From contig JACRCN010000026.1 of the NCBI GenBank assembly GCA_016219005.1, positions 102,447-166,446 of the forward strand: 64,000 nt of DNA. The letters are read 5' to 3'. This stretch comes from Deltaproteobacteria bacterium. GTDB lineage: Bacteria; Desulfobacterota; Desulfobacteria; Desulfobacterales; SpSt-501. Of this stretch, positions 52,724 to 62,177 are shown one piece after another. The translations under genes were made by a program, and so were the position numbers. Positions within the stretch are counted from its first letter, which is position 1; each line of letters starts with the position of its first letter. Under the pieces are notes generated by a model. That model was given only the letters and a program-made list of their open reading frames with translations. It searched no databases and was not told where the DNA came from.

Positions 52724-54001
52724 ATGATCTGGGCCTTATCCTTTGCATTGGTCCTGCTTTTAGCTTCAGGCGCCGCCTTGGCCTATGTAGTCGGGGCGCT
52801 GGGGAATATTGGGTTCATGCTGAGCGGCAACTCGCGATACCTTGCTGTTCTGCCGCAGCGAATCTTCAGCCAGATTGATGTCTTTTCCCTTATGGCAATG
52901 CCGCTCTTCATTCTTACCGGAGAGCTGATGAACAGGTCCGGGTGTACCCGCGCTCTGGTGGACTTTTCCATGAGCCTCGTTGGACGATTCAAAGGTGGCC
53001 TTGGCCATGTGAACATCATGGCTAACATCTTTTTCGCCGGGATATCCGGCTCGGCAGTTGCGGATGCAGCGGCGCTAGGCACGACTCTGATACCGGCCAT
53101 GCGCGAGAAAGGCTATACCGGTTTGTATGCTGGAGCAGTCACCTCCGCCGCCTCCATCATCGGTCCCATCATACCACCCAGCATCATTATGATATTCTAT
53201 GGGTCCTTCATGCAGACCTCTGTCGGCGGTCTCTTCATGGGCGGCGTCCTTCCCGGCTTGCTGCTAGGCGGAGGGCTCATGGCTGGGAATGCTTTTTTCG
53301 CATATCGGCGCAACCATCCGGGCGGCAAAGGAGAGCTGATGCCGGAGCTTGTGCCCTCGCTCCTGCGGGCAGCCCCGGCTCTTATGCTGCCCTTGGTCAT
53401 CCTGAGCGGAATAGTATTCGGCGTGGTGACACCCACCGAAGCGGGTGCTCTTGCCGCAATTCTGGCCGCTTCCCTTGGATTTGTTTACGAGGGGATGGAT
53501 TCTCACAAGCTTTGGGAGAGTTTTAAGGAAACTGCCATACTGTCCGGCGCCATTTTCATGGTCCTCACAGCAGCCGCGTGTGCCGGATGGGTTGCATCTC
53601 TGGAGCAAATCCCGCAAGGGGTTGCTTTGCTGGTCAACGAGCTTGGCCTTACCGGGGTGCGTTATCTGATCCTTGTTAACCTGATCTTCCTTGCAGCCGG
53701 GATGATCATGGATGTTCCTATGGCCTTGGCCCTTTTGGTTCCGATTTTCGGCCCAACCGCGCTTGCGCAGGGGATCGACCCGGTCCACCTGGGCGTAGTC
53801 TTATGCCTCAACCTCACAATAGGTCTTGTCACCCCGCCCATCGGCGCTTGCTTGATGGTCATTTCCGCAATTGCCCAAGAGAGCTACTGGGCACTTGCCC
53901 GAGAGACCCTTCCGTTCGTGATAATTGAGATCGTGGTGCTTGCGGTCATCACCTTTTTCCCACAGGTGGTTCTATTCCTGCCCCGCATGATGGGACTCTG
54001 A
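52724..54001 (+). CDS. dctM: TRAP transporter large permease (DctM family)
   Basis: 425 aa with about 12 membrane helices. Family segments: MAMPLFILTGELMNRSG, SGSAVADAAALGTTLIPAM, TSAASIIGPIIPPSIIMIFYG and the late NLTIGLVTPPIGACLMV. It uses the sodium gradient to import the substrate delivered by the binding protein. Gene order M-P-Q is less common than P-Q-M but complete. Confidence 0.93.
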   Translation: MIWALSFALVLLLASGAALAYVVGALGNIGFMLSGNSRYLAVLPQRIFSQIDVFSLMAMPLFILTGELMNRSGCTRALVDFSMSLVGRFKGGLGHVNIMANIFFAGISGSAVADAAALGTTLIPAMREKGYTGLYAGAVTSAASIIGPIIPPSIIMIFYGSFMQTSVGGLFMGGVLPGLLLGGGLMAGNAFFAYRRNHPGGKGELMPELVPSLLRAAPALMLPLVILSGIVFGVVTPTEAGALAAILAASLGFVYEGMDSHKLWESFKETAILSGAIFMVLTAAACAGWVASLEQIPQGVALLVNELGLTGVRYLILVNLIFLAAGMIMDVPMALALLVPIFGPTALAQGIDPVHLGVVLCLNLTIGLVTPPIGACLMVISAIAQESYWALARETLPFVIIEIVVLAVITFFPQVVLFLPRMMGL

Positions 54002-54035
54002 GTTAAACAAACATTAAAATTATAAGGAGAGCTAA

Positions 54036-55037
54036 ATGATGCGAGCGACATTTTGCCTATCACGAATTCTGATTGTGATTGCAGTTTTGTGCTTTACGGT
54101 TTCTGCCGTCCAAAGTAGTGAAATCAAGCTTGCCTTGGACTCTCCGCCTGATCTCGAAAAATCTGGCACTTATGTATGGGCCCGGGTCTTCGCGGACCAC
54201 CTCACTGCCCAAAAGCTCTTCGTGAAAGAGTACGCTGTCAATGCGCTCGGAAATGAAGCGGAGCGTCTGGACCAAGTCAGCCAGGGTCTTTTAGAAGTGA
54301 GCATGTCCGACTTGTCCCGTGCCGGGCAACTTGAACCAGCCATAATGGGATTCACGCTGCCATTCCTCTGGGATAACATGGAGCACTTGGACCGAGCGCT
54401 TTCGACCTCGGACCTGCTGATGAGGTTCAACGAAAAGCTCAGTAAAAAGGGCATACGCGTCCTCTCACTTGTTGCCCTTGGCAATGCCGTCGGGATCGCA
54501 AACACTAAAAAGCCCATCCGCTCGGTTGACGACATGAAAGGAATGCGCATGCGTGCGATGGACAAATTTCAGACCAAATACTACGAGCAGTGGGGTTGTA
54601 ACTCCGTAGTGGTTCCATGGCCTGAAATCTATAATGCTCTGCAGACGGGGATAGCCGATGGGTATGTCAACCCATCTTGGGTTCCTGTCATGTTCAAGCA
54701 TACCGAGCTTATCAAATATTACACCAATGCTGCGATGAACCCCTCATTGCGTATCGCCTTGGCGTCCGAGGAGTGGTATTCCACACTCTCAAAAAAGGAT
54801 AAGGAATTGGTGGATGCAGCCGTATCGGCGGCGAATTCGGCAAACCGCAAGTGGGTTGCGGATTCAGAAGAAAAGGCATTGGCAGCGCTCAAGGCGGCCG
54901 GAGTGGAAGTTATCCCGGTTGTGCCGGCAGAGCGAGCCAGATTCACTGAACTATCGCGCAAAGCCTACCCAGATATCATTCCGGCCGAGTATGTTCCCAA
55001 ATTCATGGACGCCGCTGAAAAGGCTCGTAAAAAATGA
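54036..55037 (+). CDS. dctP: TRAP transporter substrate-binding protein (DctP family)
   Basis: 333 aa with a signal peptide (SRILIVIAVLCFTVSAVQS). DctP fold marks: the conserved Arg in DDMKGMRMRAMDKFQ, QTGIADGYVNPSW and EEWYSTLSKKDKELV. The Arg usually pairs with the carboxylate of the ligand, so an organic acid or (N-acyl) amino acid is expected. AAGGAGAG precedes the start. The stop overlaps the dctQ start. Confidence 0.93.
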   Translation: MMRATFCLSRILIVIAVLCFTVSAVQSSEIKLALDSPPDLEKSGTYVWARVFADHLTAQKLFVKEYAVNALGNEAERLDQVSQGLLEVSMSDLSRAGQLEPAIMGFTLPFLWDNMEHLDRALSTSDLLMRFNEKLSKKGIRVLSLVALGNAVGIANTKKPIRSVDDMKGMRMRAMDKFQTKYYEQWGCNSVVVPWPEIYNALQTGIADGYVNPSWVPVMFKHTELIKYYTNAAMNPSLRIALASEEWYSTLSKKDKELVDAAVSAANSANRKWVADSEEKALAALKAAGVEVIPVVPAERARFTELSRKAYPDIIPAEYVPKFMDAAEKARKK

Positions 55038-55588
55038 TGGATATCCGAAAAAAGATTTCGAGACTAAGCCACTTTCTCGACAGGCTTTGCCTTACGGGAG
55101 CGGTTGCTTTCTTTGTTCTTATGCTCGCCCTTGTGGCACTGCAGGTGGTCGGGCGATATCTCTTCCGCATCGCCCCTGTATGGACCGAAGAAGCAGCGCG
55201 TTATTGCATGGTTTGGGGAGGTCTTCTGGGGGCAACAGTGGCCTACAAGCGGCTGCGGGACCCACGGCTGACAGCACCGCCTAAAGGAGAAGGCTCCCTC
55301 TGGGTCCTCACTGCCAAGTATTTGCGCGGAATCGGAGCAATTATCTTCTTGGGGCCGGTCCTGTTTTACAGCAACCGTTTTCTCGCCCGCCATTGGGATC
55401 GCACTTCAGAGGCCATGGATTTCTCCACCTTCTGGGTGGCCATTGCTGTACCTATTGCGATCACTGTTATCTTCATTCATCTCCTGGCAGAGTTGGCAGG
55501 AAAGCAAGAGGCCTTGCTTTCCCCTCAAGAAAAACCACGTTGGGATTCGGATGACCCAAGGACCCAACTCCGTGATCCCGCAGCTTGA
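55034..55588 (+). CDS. dctQ: TRAP transporter small permease (DctQ family)
   Basis: 184 aa, four membrane helices. LMLALVALQVVGRYLFRIAP and WTEEAARYCMVWGGLLGATVAYK are the DctQ signature. It overlaps dctP as ATGA. It completes the three-part TRAP system. Confidence 0.92.
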   Translation: MMDIRKKISRLSHFLDRLCLTGAVAFFVLMLALVALQVVGRYLFRIAPVWTEEAARYCMVWGGLLGATVAYKRLRDPRLTAPPKGEGSLWVLTAKYLRGIGAIIFLGPVLFYSNRFLARHWDRTSEAMDFSTFWVAIAVPIAITVIFIHLLAELAGKQEALLSPQEKPRWDSDDPRTQLRDPAA

Positions 55589-55606
55589 ATTGAATCCACG
55601 ACTGGC

Positions 55607-56524
55607 TCAGGAGATGGATTCTGTGCAAAGGGTAAACCAATCTTTGAACTTGTCCTCCGAAAAGCTAAAAATCCGCTCCATAAGTTTCATAAGTTTATGC
55701 GTCACAGGACCCGGGGCTTCGAGTGACCGATTCTCGAACCTTGCTATGGGTAAAATCTTAATCCCCGTGTGGCACACGAAAATCTCGTCTGCCGAGAAGA
55801 CATCTTCTATCCGGACTGCCTTTTCAAGCGAAGGGATCCCAATACTTTGCGCGGCCTGGAGGATGGACATGCGGGTTATGCTGGATAAGATTCGTCCAAG
55901 AGGTGGTGTGATAAGGACTCCATTTTTGACCAGGAAGACCGACTCGATGGATCCTTCGGATAGAAAACCGTCTGTTCCCAAAAGAAGCCCGACATCAAAC
56001 CCTCGGAGGGAAGCATCCCTTCGAGCTAGGTAGGAGTTCAAGTAGTTTGCGCAGGCCTTTGCCTCCACCGGCACAGTCTCAGGATGGAGCTTACGCCAAT
56101 TGGAGATACAGGCTGAAATTGGTGTTGCGTTATCTAACCCGAGTTCCTCGCTCGACGGAATAGCAAAAATCGAAACATCCAATTTGGATTCCAGAACGAG
56201 TTGGATTATAGCTTCCTCACCCCAATAAGCCAGTATTTTTACCAACCCGCGTCCTAATTTGTTGGCCCTGATCGTCTCGGCTACAGCATCCACAATATGC
56301 TGACCGGAGTAGCCTATTTGCATGCCCAGGAGATCGGCGCTTTTCATTAGGCGTTTAAGATGCTCGTCCATCCTGAAAGCCACAGTTCCGCGGGGGCTAC
56401 GATGAGTGCCAAAAACTTCAAATATGGCTGACCCTCGGCTGAAACCATGAGAAAGGAGAGGTACTGTAGCGTCACGCCAGGGGACCAACTTCCCGTTCAT
56501 CCAGACTTTTAAGTGCTCGTACAT
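55607..56524 (-). CDS. Class IV aminotransferase (D-amino-acid/branched-chain type)
   Basis: 305 aa. The PLP Lys is in VEAKACANYLNSYLARRDA; GTDGFLSEGSIESVFLVKNG and TPPLGRILSSITRMSIL complete the fold type IV signature. D-alanine, branched-chain aminotransferase and ADC lyase cannot be told apart safely. Beside a D-aminoacylase, D-amino-acid transamination is favoured. It is encoded convergent with the TRAP genes, 18 bp from dctQ, so it needs its own promoter near 56.55 kb. Confidence 0.9.
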   Translation of the reverse strand: MYEHLKVWMNGKLVPWRDATVPLLSHGFSRGSAIFEVFGTHRSPRGTVAFRMDEHLKRLMKSADLLGMQIGYSGQHIVDAVAETIRANKLGRGLVKILAYWGEEAIIQLVLESKLDVSIFAIPSSEELGLDNATPISACISNWRKLHPETVPVEAKACANYLNSYLARRDASLRGFDVGLLLGTDGFLSEGSIESVFLVKNGVLITPPLGRILSSITRMSILQAAQSIGIPSLEKAVRIEDVFSADEIFVCHTGIKILPIARFENRSLEAPGPVTHKLMKLMERIFSFSEDKFKDWFTLCTESIS

Positions 56525-56897
56525 TGGAACATCCTGTACAGTGAATGCAGTAACAACTCTCCTTTTATGCTATTACCATCGCATGTTTTTCTTGTCAAAA
56601 TTTTCTATGGTCTTGGCCGACGGGCTTTTTGATCAATCAAGCCTTGGGATAGGTTCCGGCAATCTCAGAGAAAGCCTTTTGGTAATTTGTCGGATGATAT
56701 CACCTGAACGCCAAGCATCTGTGAATAGGTCTTAGAGTCGGTCGATATTTACAACTCTTGCATAAAGCCTGAAATTATACCCTCTTTTGCGAAATGGTTA
56801 AGTCGAAGCATCACGATCCGTCACAGTCATTTCCCGCGAATTGCGCGTACCCGCTGCTGCGATTCCGCGACAAAGGTCTCTCCCGGAAGGCCTGATT
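56525..56897. other. Intergenic region
   Basis: About 370 bp, AT-rich on the left. It contains the TGTCGGATGATA copy at 56688-56699, followed by TCACC to give the 8-bp palindrome TGATATCA. No gene supported. Confidence 0.5.
56688..56699 (+). promoter_or_regulatory. 12-mer shared with 50661-50672, possible operator
   Basis: Second copy of TGTCGGATGATA, about 165 bp upstream of the aminotransferase start at 56524. See the copy at 50661. Confidence 0.3.
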
Positions 56898-58490
56898 TCA
56901 CCTACTAATCGTCAAGTCAAAAAACAACCCCTTGTCGTCTATCTGGTCAAGGAACTGCTGCCACTCCTGTTTCGAGACACCGTTGGGTTTCTGCATTCTT
57001 GCGACGTTCGTGTCGGTTTGGAGCACGCGGCCTTTGGCCATTGCCGTGACGGCGTCTTTGATCGATTTCAGCGGGTGGTCCCAGTGGGCTTCATTGATGG
57101 CCCAATCGCGTACGGCCGGGATCATTGCCATGAATTCGCCCCCCTTCTGCCCGAACCATTCGAGGTTGGCGTAGGTGCTGGTGCGTTCGCCGCGAAGAGT
57201 GGCGTTATGGCTGCCGTGGTGTCCGACTTTGTAGAGTGTTGTTCGGGCGAGGAGTTCGCGGGCGGTGATGGTTTGGCCGCCGTCGTTCCAGGCGCCCGCG
57301 CTCCAAGAGAACCAGTTGCCGCGTTGCGCGTCGGCGGCGAAGAGGAGCACTTTGCCGCCGCGGCCGAGTTCAAAACCGAGCACGAGGCTGGCGTTGTTCG
57401 TGTCGTTATTCATGGCGAGCGCGAGTTGATCCGCGGAATAGAGCCAATCCTTGTCGATGCGGCGCCAGTCGGCATTATCTGGGCTCATCGATTCACAGTT
57501 TGACTCATCATTTGACTCATCAAAGAAATCGAGAGCGTTATCGTAACCGTAATGGCGTGTGTAGAACGATCCGTAATCGTCATTCTGATGAGCGGAGGCG
57601 AGATCGAGCGTATATCGGCTGGAAAAGGGCGAAGCGGCGCGGCCGCCGGCGGCCTGCGCACCTGTGGCAGCTGCGAAGTAGTTGCCAGGCGACCTCAAGG
57701 CCAGCGCCTTGTGAAAGCCCTCCTCGCCGTGTGGGTCCAGATCGGCGAGCAAATCTTCATCGCGCGGCGGCGCTAGCACATAGACGCGAATGTCGTCCGC
57801 TCCCGGCACGGTGAGGACTTCCTCGTGTGGCCGGAGGTACCGCACGCCGTCCGACGCGCGGTCTTTCCAGAGCTTCATCGCTTTCTTATTGGCCGAAGTC
57901 GAGGGGTCCTTTGCGGCGGCGGCAAGCACTGCCGCCGAGAGTCCGGCCTCGTCGCCACCTAGCTCGAACGCCAGAAAGTTATCTAGATTCTTGACTTTGT
58001 CGGTGTCCCCCGCTGCGGCCAGACTATTGCGCGCTTCGATCAGGCCAAGGAGCCTGTCCTTGTAGGCGGTGCGCAACTTATTGGCGAGTTTATCAGCCGG
58101 ATCTTCCGTCCAGGCCAGCCAGGTCTCTCGGATGTTCAATCCGTCTTCGGCGCTCTTGCCGAAATTGCCTTCGGTGATGGCATTGACGTGGTCTTGATGC
58201 TCGTGGGTGATGACGGCGACTGCTACTCCATCGCCGGTGGCTTCGCGTAGGTTCTTAACCACGGCCTTCGGCGTGGTGTCGATGTACTTCGGCGAGCCGG
58301 GCTTGTAACCGCAGTCGATCAGGACGTATGCGGGCTCCTCCGGCTTCTTGCCAGGGAACGCGAGCAGGAAGCAGTCGCCATGGCCAATCCGGTACATGCG
58401 GATGATGACGCCGTTCTCGGGCGGGATCAGTCGTTCAGTACGCATGGCGGCTTTGCCTGTTGGTTTGGCACTCTTGGCTTTTTTACCCAT
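56898..58490 (-). CDS. MBL-fold hydrolase, ComEC-like type
   Basis: 530 aa. A basic N-terminus (GKKAKSAKP), then MYRIGHGDCFLLAFP and VLIDCGY, the metal motif THEHQDH (H96, H98, D100, H101), and late YKVGHHGSHNATLRG. KVGHHGS is typical of the soluble MBL domain of ComEC and relatives, which are nucleases or phosphodiesterases. A large central insert (about 150-340) has no known family. It starts 3 bp after the peptidase stop, so the two are one unit. The substrate is unknown. Confidence 0.85.
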   Translation of the reverse strand: MGKKAKSAKPTGKAAMRTERLIPPENGVIIRMYRIGHGDCFLLAFPGKKPEEPAYVLIDCGYKPGSPKYIDTTPKAVVKNLREATGDGVAVAVITHEHQDHVNAITEGNFGKSAEDGLNIRETWLAWTEDPADKLANKLRTAYKDRLLGLIEARNSLAAAGDTDKVKNLDNFLAFELGGDEAGLSAAVLAAAAKDPSTSANKKAMKLWKDRASDGVRYLRPHEEVLTVPGADDIRVYVLAPPRDEDLLADLDPHGEEGFHKALALRSPGNYFAAATGAQAAGGRAASPFSSRYTLDLASAHQNDDYGSFYTRHYGYDNALDFFDESNDESNCESMSPDNADWRRIDKDWLYSADQLALAMNNDTNNASLVLGFELGRGGKVLLFAADAQRGNWFSWSAGAWNDGGQTITARELLARTTLYKVGHHGSHNATLRGERTSTYANLEWFGQKGGEFMAMIPAVRDWAINEAHWDHPLKSIKDAVTAMAKGRVLQTDTNVARMQKPNGVSKQEWQQFLDQIDDKGLFFDLTISR

Positions 58491-58493
58491 GGT

Positions 58494-60482
58494 TCACTCT
58501 CCGTCCTGGCGGTGCAGCAGCGCGAACGGCTCCTTCGCGCTAAGCGCGACGCGCGCTTCTTGGAACGCGTTCGACGGTTCCCGGTCGGCACCGGTCAGGT
58601 GCCGGCGCATTCGCTCGAGTTGCACGTTGTCCGCAATGGTGCCCGGCGTGCGGATCACTCGCCGCACTTCCATCGTGTTCGGATTGATGATCAATGTGCA
58701 ACCGGCGCGGTATTTGAAATCGCCATCCTGTGTCGGCGGATAGCTCATGTCGGCATCGACCTGGATCTGTTTGTCGCGCTCGAAGTATCCGCGGCGCCGT
58801 TGCGTGATCTCCACCACCAGATCGGTCATCGGCGCGCCGCGCACGCTGCGCCGCGTCGCCCAACGCACCGAATGCACTTCCACCGCGATCGTGTCCGGCA
58901 TCGACTTGCTCCGGTAAATACTCGGCGCAGCGTTCTCATCCAGCACCAAGCCGAACGCACTCGCCCGCTTCCGCCCTTTGCCTTTGATCAGCCAGCTCCA
59001 GAGCACCTGCGCGTTCTCCCCGACACCCGCCCAAGTCCCGCAGCGGTCAGTATCGAGACTCCACGGCTGGAGTTTGTCGACCATCGGTTTGCGGAGGCGG
59101 CGGGAAAGCTGGTCCGTGTCGCCGGGCGCCTGAGATTCGCGGAACAGTGCCCGAGTATCGTCTTTGTAAGTCATCGACACGCCGTACTCTTCTGCCACAG
59201 CTTCGCCACTCGGCCAGAGAAGGCTCTCGACGGAGGTGTGCCGCATTCCTTCGGGGTGAATCCCCCACTGTCGGAAACTCTCGGCAAACGCGAGGCGGTG
59301 GCCCGTCAGATCGTCCGGGTTGAAGTCCGCGTCGGCCGTCACGATCGCGCGGAGGTAATCGCCGAACGTGATGCCGACGGGCGGGCAGTAGTCCAGGGCG
59401 CGGATGCACATTTGCAGCGTCTGTTGAGCGGTGCGGGACGCCTCGGACGCCAGGCGGTTCGCCAAATCCGGGTGGATGGCGCCGGCTCGCAACACGCCCG
59501 TCCCTTCGCTGGCGATGCGGTAAAGATCCGCGGTGCGGGCGCGGTACACTGTCAGAAACGCCCCGAAGACCGCGGCGACGAGGATCGCACCGCGGGCGTG
59601 GGGCTCGGTGAGTTTCTCCAGGGCGCGGACGTCGGGCTCCCTCGGCTCCCATTTTCCATCCTTGTTCTTGCCGCCGAGTGCGTCCCGCAGGGCTTCGCCG
59701 CGGCCAGTGGCTTTGCCGAACTGCTGGGCGAGCTGGCCGAGCAGGTTTTCGTCCGCGAGATTGCCGCGAGTGCGGCCGATCTGATCGTGCAGCACCCCCG
59801 GATACGAGAAATGCTGGAAGAGGGCGACGATGTCCGCGAACGCTTCGTGGAAAGCTTGCACATCCGCGTTGACGGGTTCGTTGAACCGCGGATGGACGCC
59901 GTCAAGCAGCGCGTGAGTCGTTTCGTGAGCAATGATGTCGTGCGAGAGGCAAGAGAAGACCAGCGTGCCGGGCACGTTGTCTCTGTTCTTGATGTTGACG
60001 GGGAAGTACCCGAAGAGCAGCGCCTTCTTGCTCGGGCTGTAATACGCATTGCGGTCCCGCAGGGCGTGCGGATAGATCCGCAAACGCCGCACAAACAGCT
60101 CCTGGTTCCCCACCCGATGCGACGACCAGAGGGCCACGCGGCCGAGCGCCTGCTCGAACTGACTGATCGTGGCCATCGCCACTGCGTAAACCATTTGTTG
60201 GTGGAATTGCGGGTTGGCTTCCGAGGGAGCGAGGCCAACCTGAGCCAGGAGTTTCGGATCATTCAAATCGACCGGTTTGTACGCAACGCCGCTCGCGGGA
60301 TCGACATCAACCACTTCGAGATACTCGCCAACCGGTCCCGGATGGAGGTTTTCTTCCCAGGGCACGCTTATCGTAATCTCGCTAATGCACGCTGTGTCAT
60401 ACTGGGCTGAAATGCCTGGATCAAACGCGAAGATGCGAAGATTCCGCGATACTGGCTTGGGAACAAGTTCATACCGTGGCAT
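58494..60482 (-). CDS. Gluzincin-type zinc peptidase (M4-like catalytic core)
   Basis: 662 aa, no signal peptide. The zinc site is HETTH (H186, E187, H190) followed 23 residues later by FHEAFADI (E213, D217), the third-ligand helix pattern of thermolysin-like gluzincins. NEPVNADVQ between them is also thermolysin-like. The ~400 residues after the core are unassigned (DLYRIASEGTGVL, YCPPVGITFGDYLRAI). Thermolysins are secreted with propeptides; this one looks cytoplasmic. It is coupled to a ComEC-like MBL gene, a pairing that suggests an accessory or defence function. Confidence 0.8.
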   Translation of the reverse strand: MPRYELVPKPVSRNLRIFAFDPGISAQYDTACISEITISVPWEENLHPGPVGEYLEVVDVDPASGVAYKPVDLNDPKLLAQVGLAPSEANPQFHQQMVYAVAMATISQFEQALGRVALWSSHRVGNQELFVRRLRIYPHALRDRNAYYSPSKKALLFGYFPVNIKNRDNVPGTLVFSCLSHDIIAHETTHALLDGVHPRFNEPVNADVQAFHEAFADIVALFQHFSYPGVLHDQIGRTRGNLADENLLGQLAQQFGKATGRGEALRDALGGKNKDGKWEPREPDVRALEKLTEPHARGAILVAAVFGAFLTVYRARTADLYRIASEGTGVLRAGAIHPDLANRLASEASRTAQQTLQMCIRALDYCPPVGITFGDYLRAIVTADADFNPDDLTGHRLAFAESFRQWGIHPEGMRHTSVESLLWPSGEAVAEEYGVSMTYKDDTRALFRESQAPGDTDQLSRRLRKPMVDKLQPWSLDTDRCGTWAGVGENAQVLWSWLIKGKGRKRASAFGLVLDENAAPSIYRSKSMPDTIAVEVHSVRWATRRSVRGAPMTDLVVEITQRRRGYFERDKQIQVDADMSYPPTQDGDFKYRAGCTLIINPNTMEVRRVIRTPGTIADNVQLERMRRHLTGADREPSNAFQEARVALSAKEPFALLHRQDGE

Positions 60483-61041
60483 TGGATAGCCTCATTAATT
60501 TAGAAGTCTGAATCGATGCCGTAGCAGTCAAGAAGGGCGTCAGCGTCGCAAGAGCGAGCCAGAAAGCCCTCAGTGTGTTCGACATCGCTCCTCCGCAAAT
60601 AAATAGAACAGCCCCTAAAAGATATACTATCCCTCCAGGCGCTTAGTCGTGGGAGCCTTACTGCGATAAAAGATTCTCATTCGCATCTCCTTTTTGTTGC
60701 GGTTGCATAAAAAAGGTGATGGCGAAATGAAAGACTGACAGGAGAAGAGAGGTCCGGGCCACCACTCAAGATGAAATTATTTTTTAGCTCGGTAGAGTGA
60801 GGAAAAAATTAGGAATTAAAGGAATTATATCTTAGTCTTTTGCGGGAAATCAAGAACAATTTAAGAAAAAGTTACCCTCCTATTGTACGTGAATATTGAG
60901 CGGTTCACAGTTGAGGAGGCTTCAGTTTTTTCCCGGATCTGTCAAAATCCGGGAGTCCACCGGTAAAGTCGGTGCCTTACCTCATGGTTATCCTGATTAT
61001 GAGGGGGCTAAAAGCAACAATATTTTAGACTCCTAACCATT
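60483..61041. other. Intergenic region with three successive hairpins
   Basis: About 560 bp without a supported gene, AT-rich in the middle. The only structure seen is the hairpin series at 60931-61004. Confidence 0.5.
60931..61004. repeat. Three adjacent inverted repeats, possible structured RNA or DNA element
   Basis: TCCCGGAT-N8-ATCCGGGA (60931-60954), CACCG-N7-CGGTG (60958-60974) and CCTCAT-N13-ATGAGG (60980-61004) follow each other with 3-5-nt gaps. The T-run lies before, not after, the first stem on the plus strand, so it is not an intrinsic terminator in either direction. Confidence 0.45.
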
Positions 61042-61356
61042 TTAGAATGCCCTGGTGCTTGCTTTTGCGTCTGCTGCGAGATGCCCTTTCCATTTCTTAC
61101 CCCACACATCCGGAACCGTTTTTTCAACCTCTAAGATCGATTCAAAAGATATATTGAGCTCAACAAAGATTGATTCTAAAGTTTTTTCATCGGGAGCTAA
61201 CCATTCGCAATAGCGCACCCCCTTCTCTCTACTAAAAAAAGTCCTCACCCACGTACATTTTTCGACATTAGCGAGCTTTGTCCAATTTTTTTCGACCTTT
61301 TCCCATGAAATATCGGGATCCTTGTGAACAACCATATATTTTAGCATTTTACCCAT
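61042..61356 (-). CDS. DUF4242 / SCO4226-like nickel-binding family protein
   Basis: 104 aa, start preceded by GAGGAGG. The ferredoxin-like small domain follows the pattern CTWVRTFFSREKGVRYCEWL and APDEKTLESIFVELNISFES, as in DUF4242 proteins such as SCO4226, which binds nickel. The His/Cys content is modest. The assignment is tentative, and the physiological role of the family is not settled. It is a stand-alone gene. Confidence 0.65.
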   Translation of the reverse strand: MGKMLKYMVVHKDPDISWEKVEKNWTKLANVEKCTWVRTFFSREKGVRYCEWLAPDEKTLESIFVELNISFESILEVEKTVPDVWGKKWKGHLAADAKASTRAF

Positions 61357-61582
61357 GACAAATCCTCCTCAAGTAAGATTTCAACAAATTATTTCCATAT
61401 TTCAATGCATATGAAAAAATCATAATGTCTAACATAGGGAATTCAACGCAAAGAAAGACTATCTGTGAAAATGCGTTATCTCGGAGTTTCACCGCCGCTG
61501 CCGTCTTGATGCCCGACCCCTTGTTTCCTGTACCGTCGCCAGGTCCATGGCCGTTTCCATGACAGACAGTGTCGCTAGTTTA

Positions 61583-61975
61583 TTATTTTTCCGCCTCGAT
61601 CAGTGACACCGCACGGTACTGGCCGCTTGCAAGTATTGGGCTTAGGGCCTCAAAAAATTTTTCGTTCAAAAAATGGCTGATCTGGTAATCCTTAGTTCCA
61701 ATGTCCTCTCTTTTCATCGCAGCAATGATTTCCTTTTTGTACTCTTTCAAGAAACCCGCTTTTACGCTCGCTTTAACTGCATCCCGCTGAAGATGTGCAC
61801 TTCTTGAATTTTTACGCTCAATCTTCGCCTGGCATTTTGCAATCTCCTTGTCGATACCGCAAATGTACATTGTTTCTGCATCCCCAATGGCCTGTTCATC
61901 ACAGAATGCCGGTAAGCCAAAAAGTGCAAACGATAGAATGACAACAACACCGATCGTTATTCGAGTGGTCTTCAT
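61583..61975 (-). CDS. Small secreted protein of unknown function
   Basis: 130 aa with a signal peptide (TIGVVVILSFALFGLPAFC, cleavage near FCDEQ). The mature part is a charged helical domain with a Cys pair (MYICGIDKEIAKCQAKIE). AAAGGAGAACGCATT precedes the ATG. No family recognised. Confidence 0.7.
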   Translation of the reverse strand: MKTTRITIGVVVILSFALFGLPAFCDEQAIGDAETMYICGIDKEIAKCQAKIERKNSRSAHLQRDAVKASVKAGFLKEYKKEIIAAMKREDIGTKDYQISHFLNEKFFEALSPILASGQYRAVSLIEAEK

Positions 61976-62177
61976 AATGCGTTCTCCTTTCCTATCCAGT
62001 TGATGCTATTAAGTGCAAAAAACGAGAATAGGCTTGCAGCATCATCGCCCTTTCTCTGTAAGACCAACCGTCCTTCTCTGGCTAAATGTTCCATTGTATT
62101 TAACCAATCTTATTCTAGCTACAGCACCGGATTATTCAATTCCAAAAAACTGAGTATTTAATGGGTAGAAAAATTAC

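Noticed and set aside
58380..60410. Long plus-strand open frame (676 codons) opposite the peptidase
   Set aside because: Antisense to a gene with an intact zinc-peptidase site; the product is His/Arg-rich with no recognisable domain.
60931..60954. Intrinsic terminator
   Set aside because: The T-run precedes the stem on the plus strand and would be an A-run after it on the minus strand, so neither orientation terminates.
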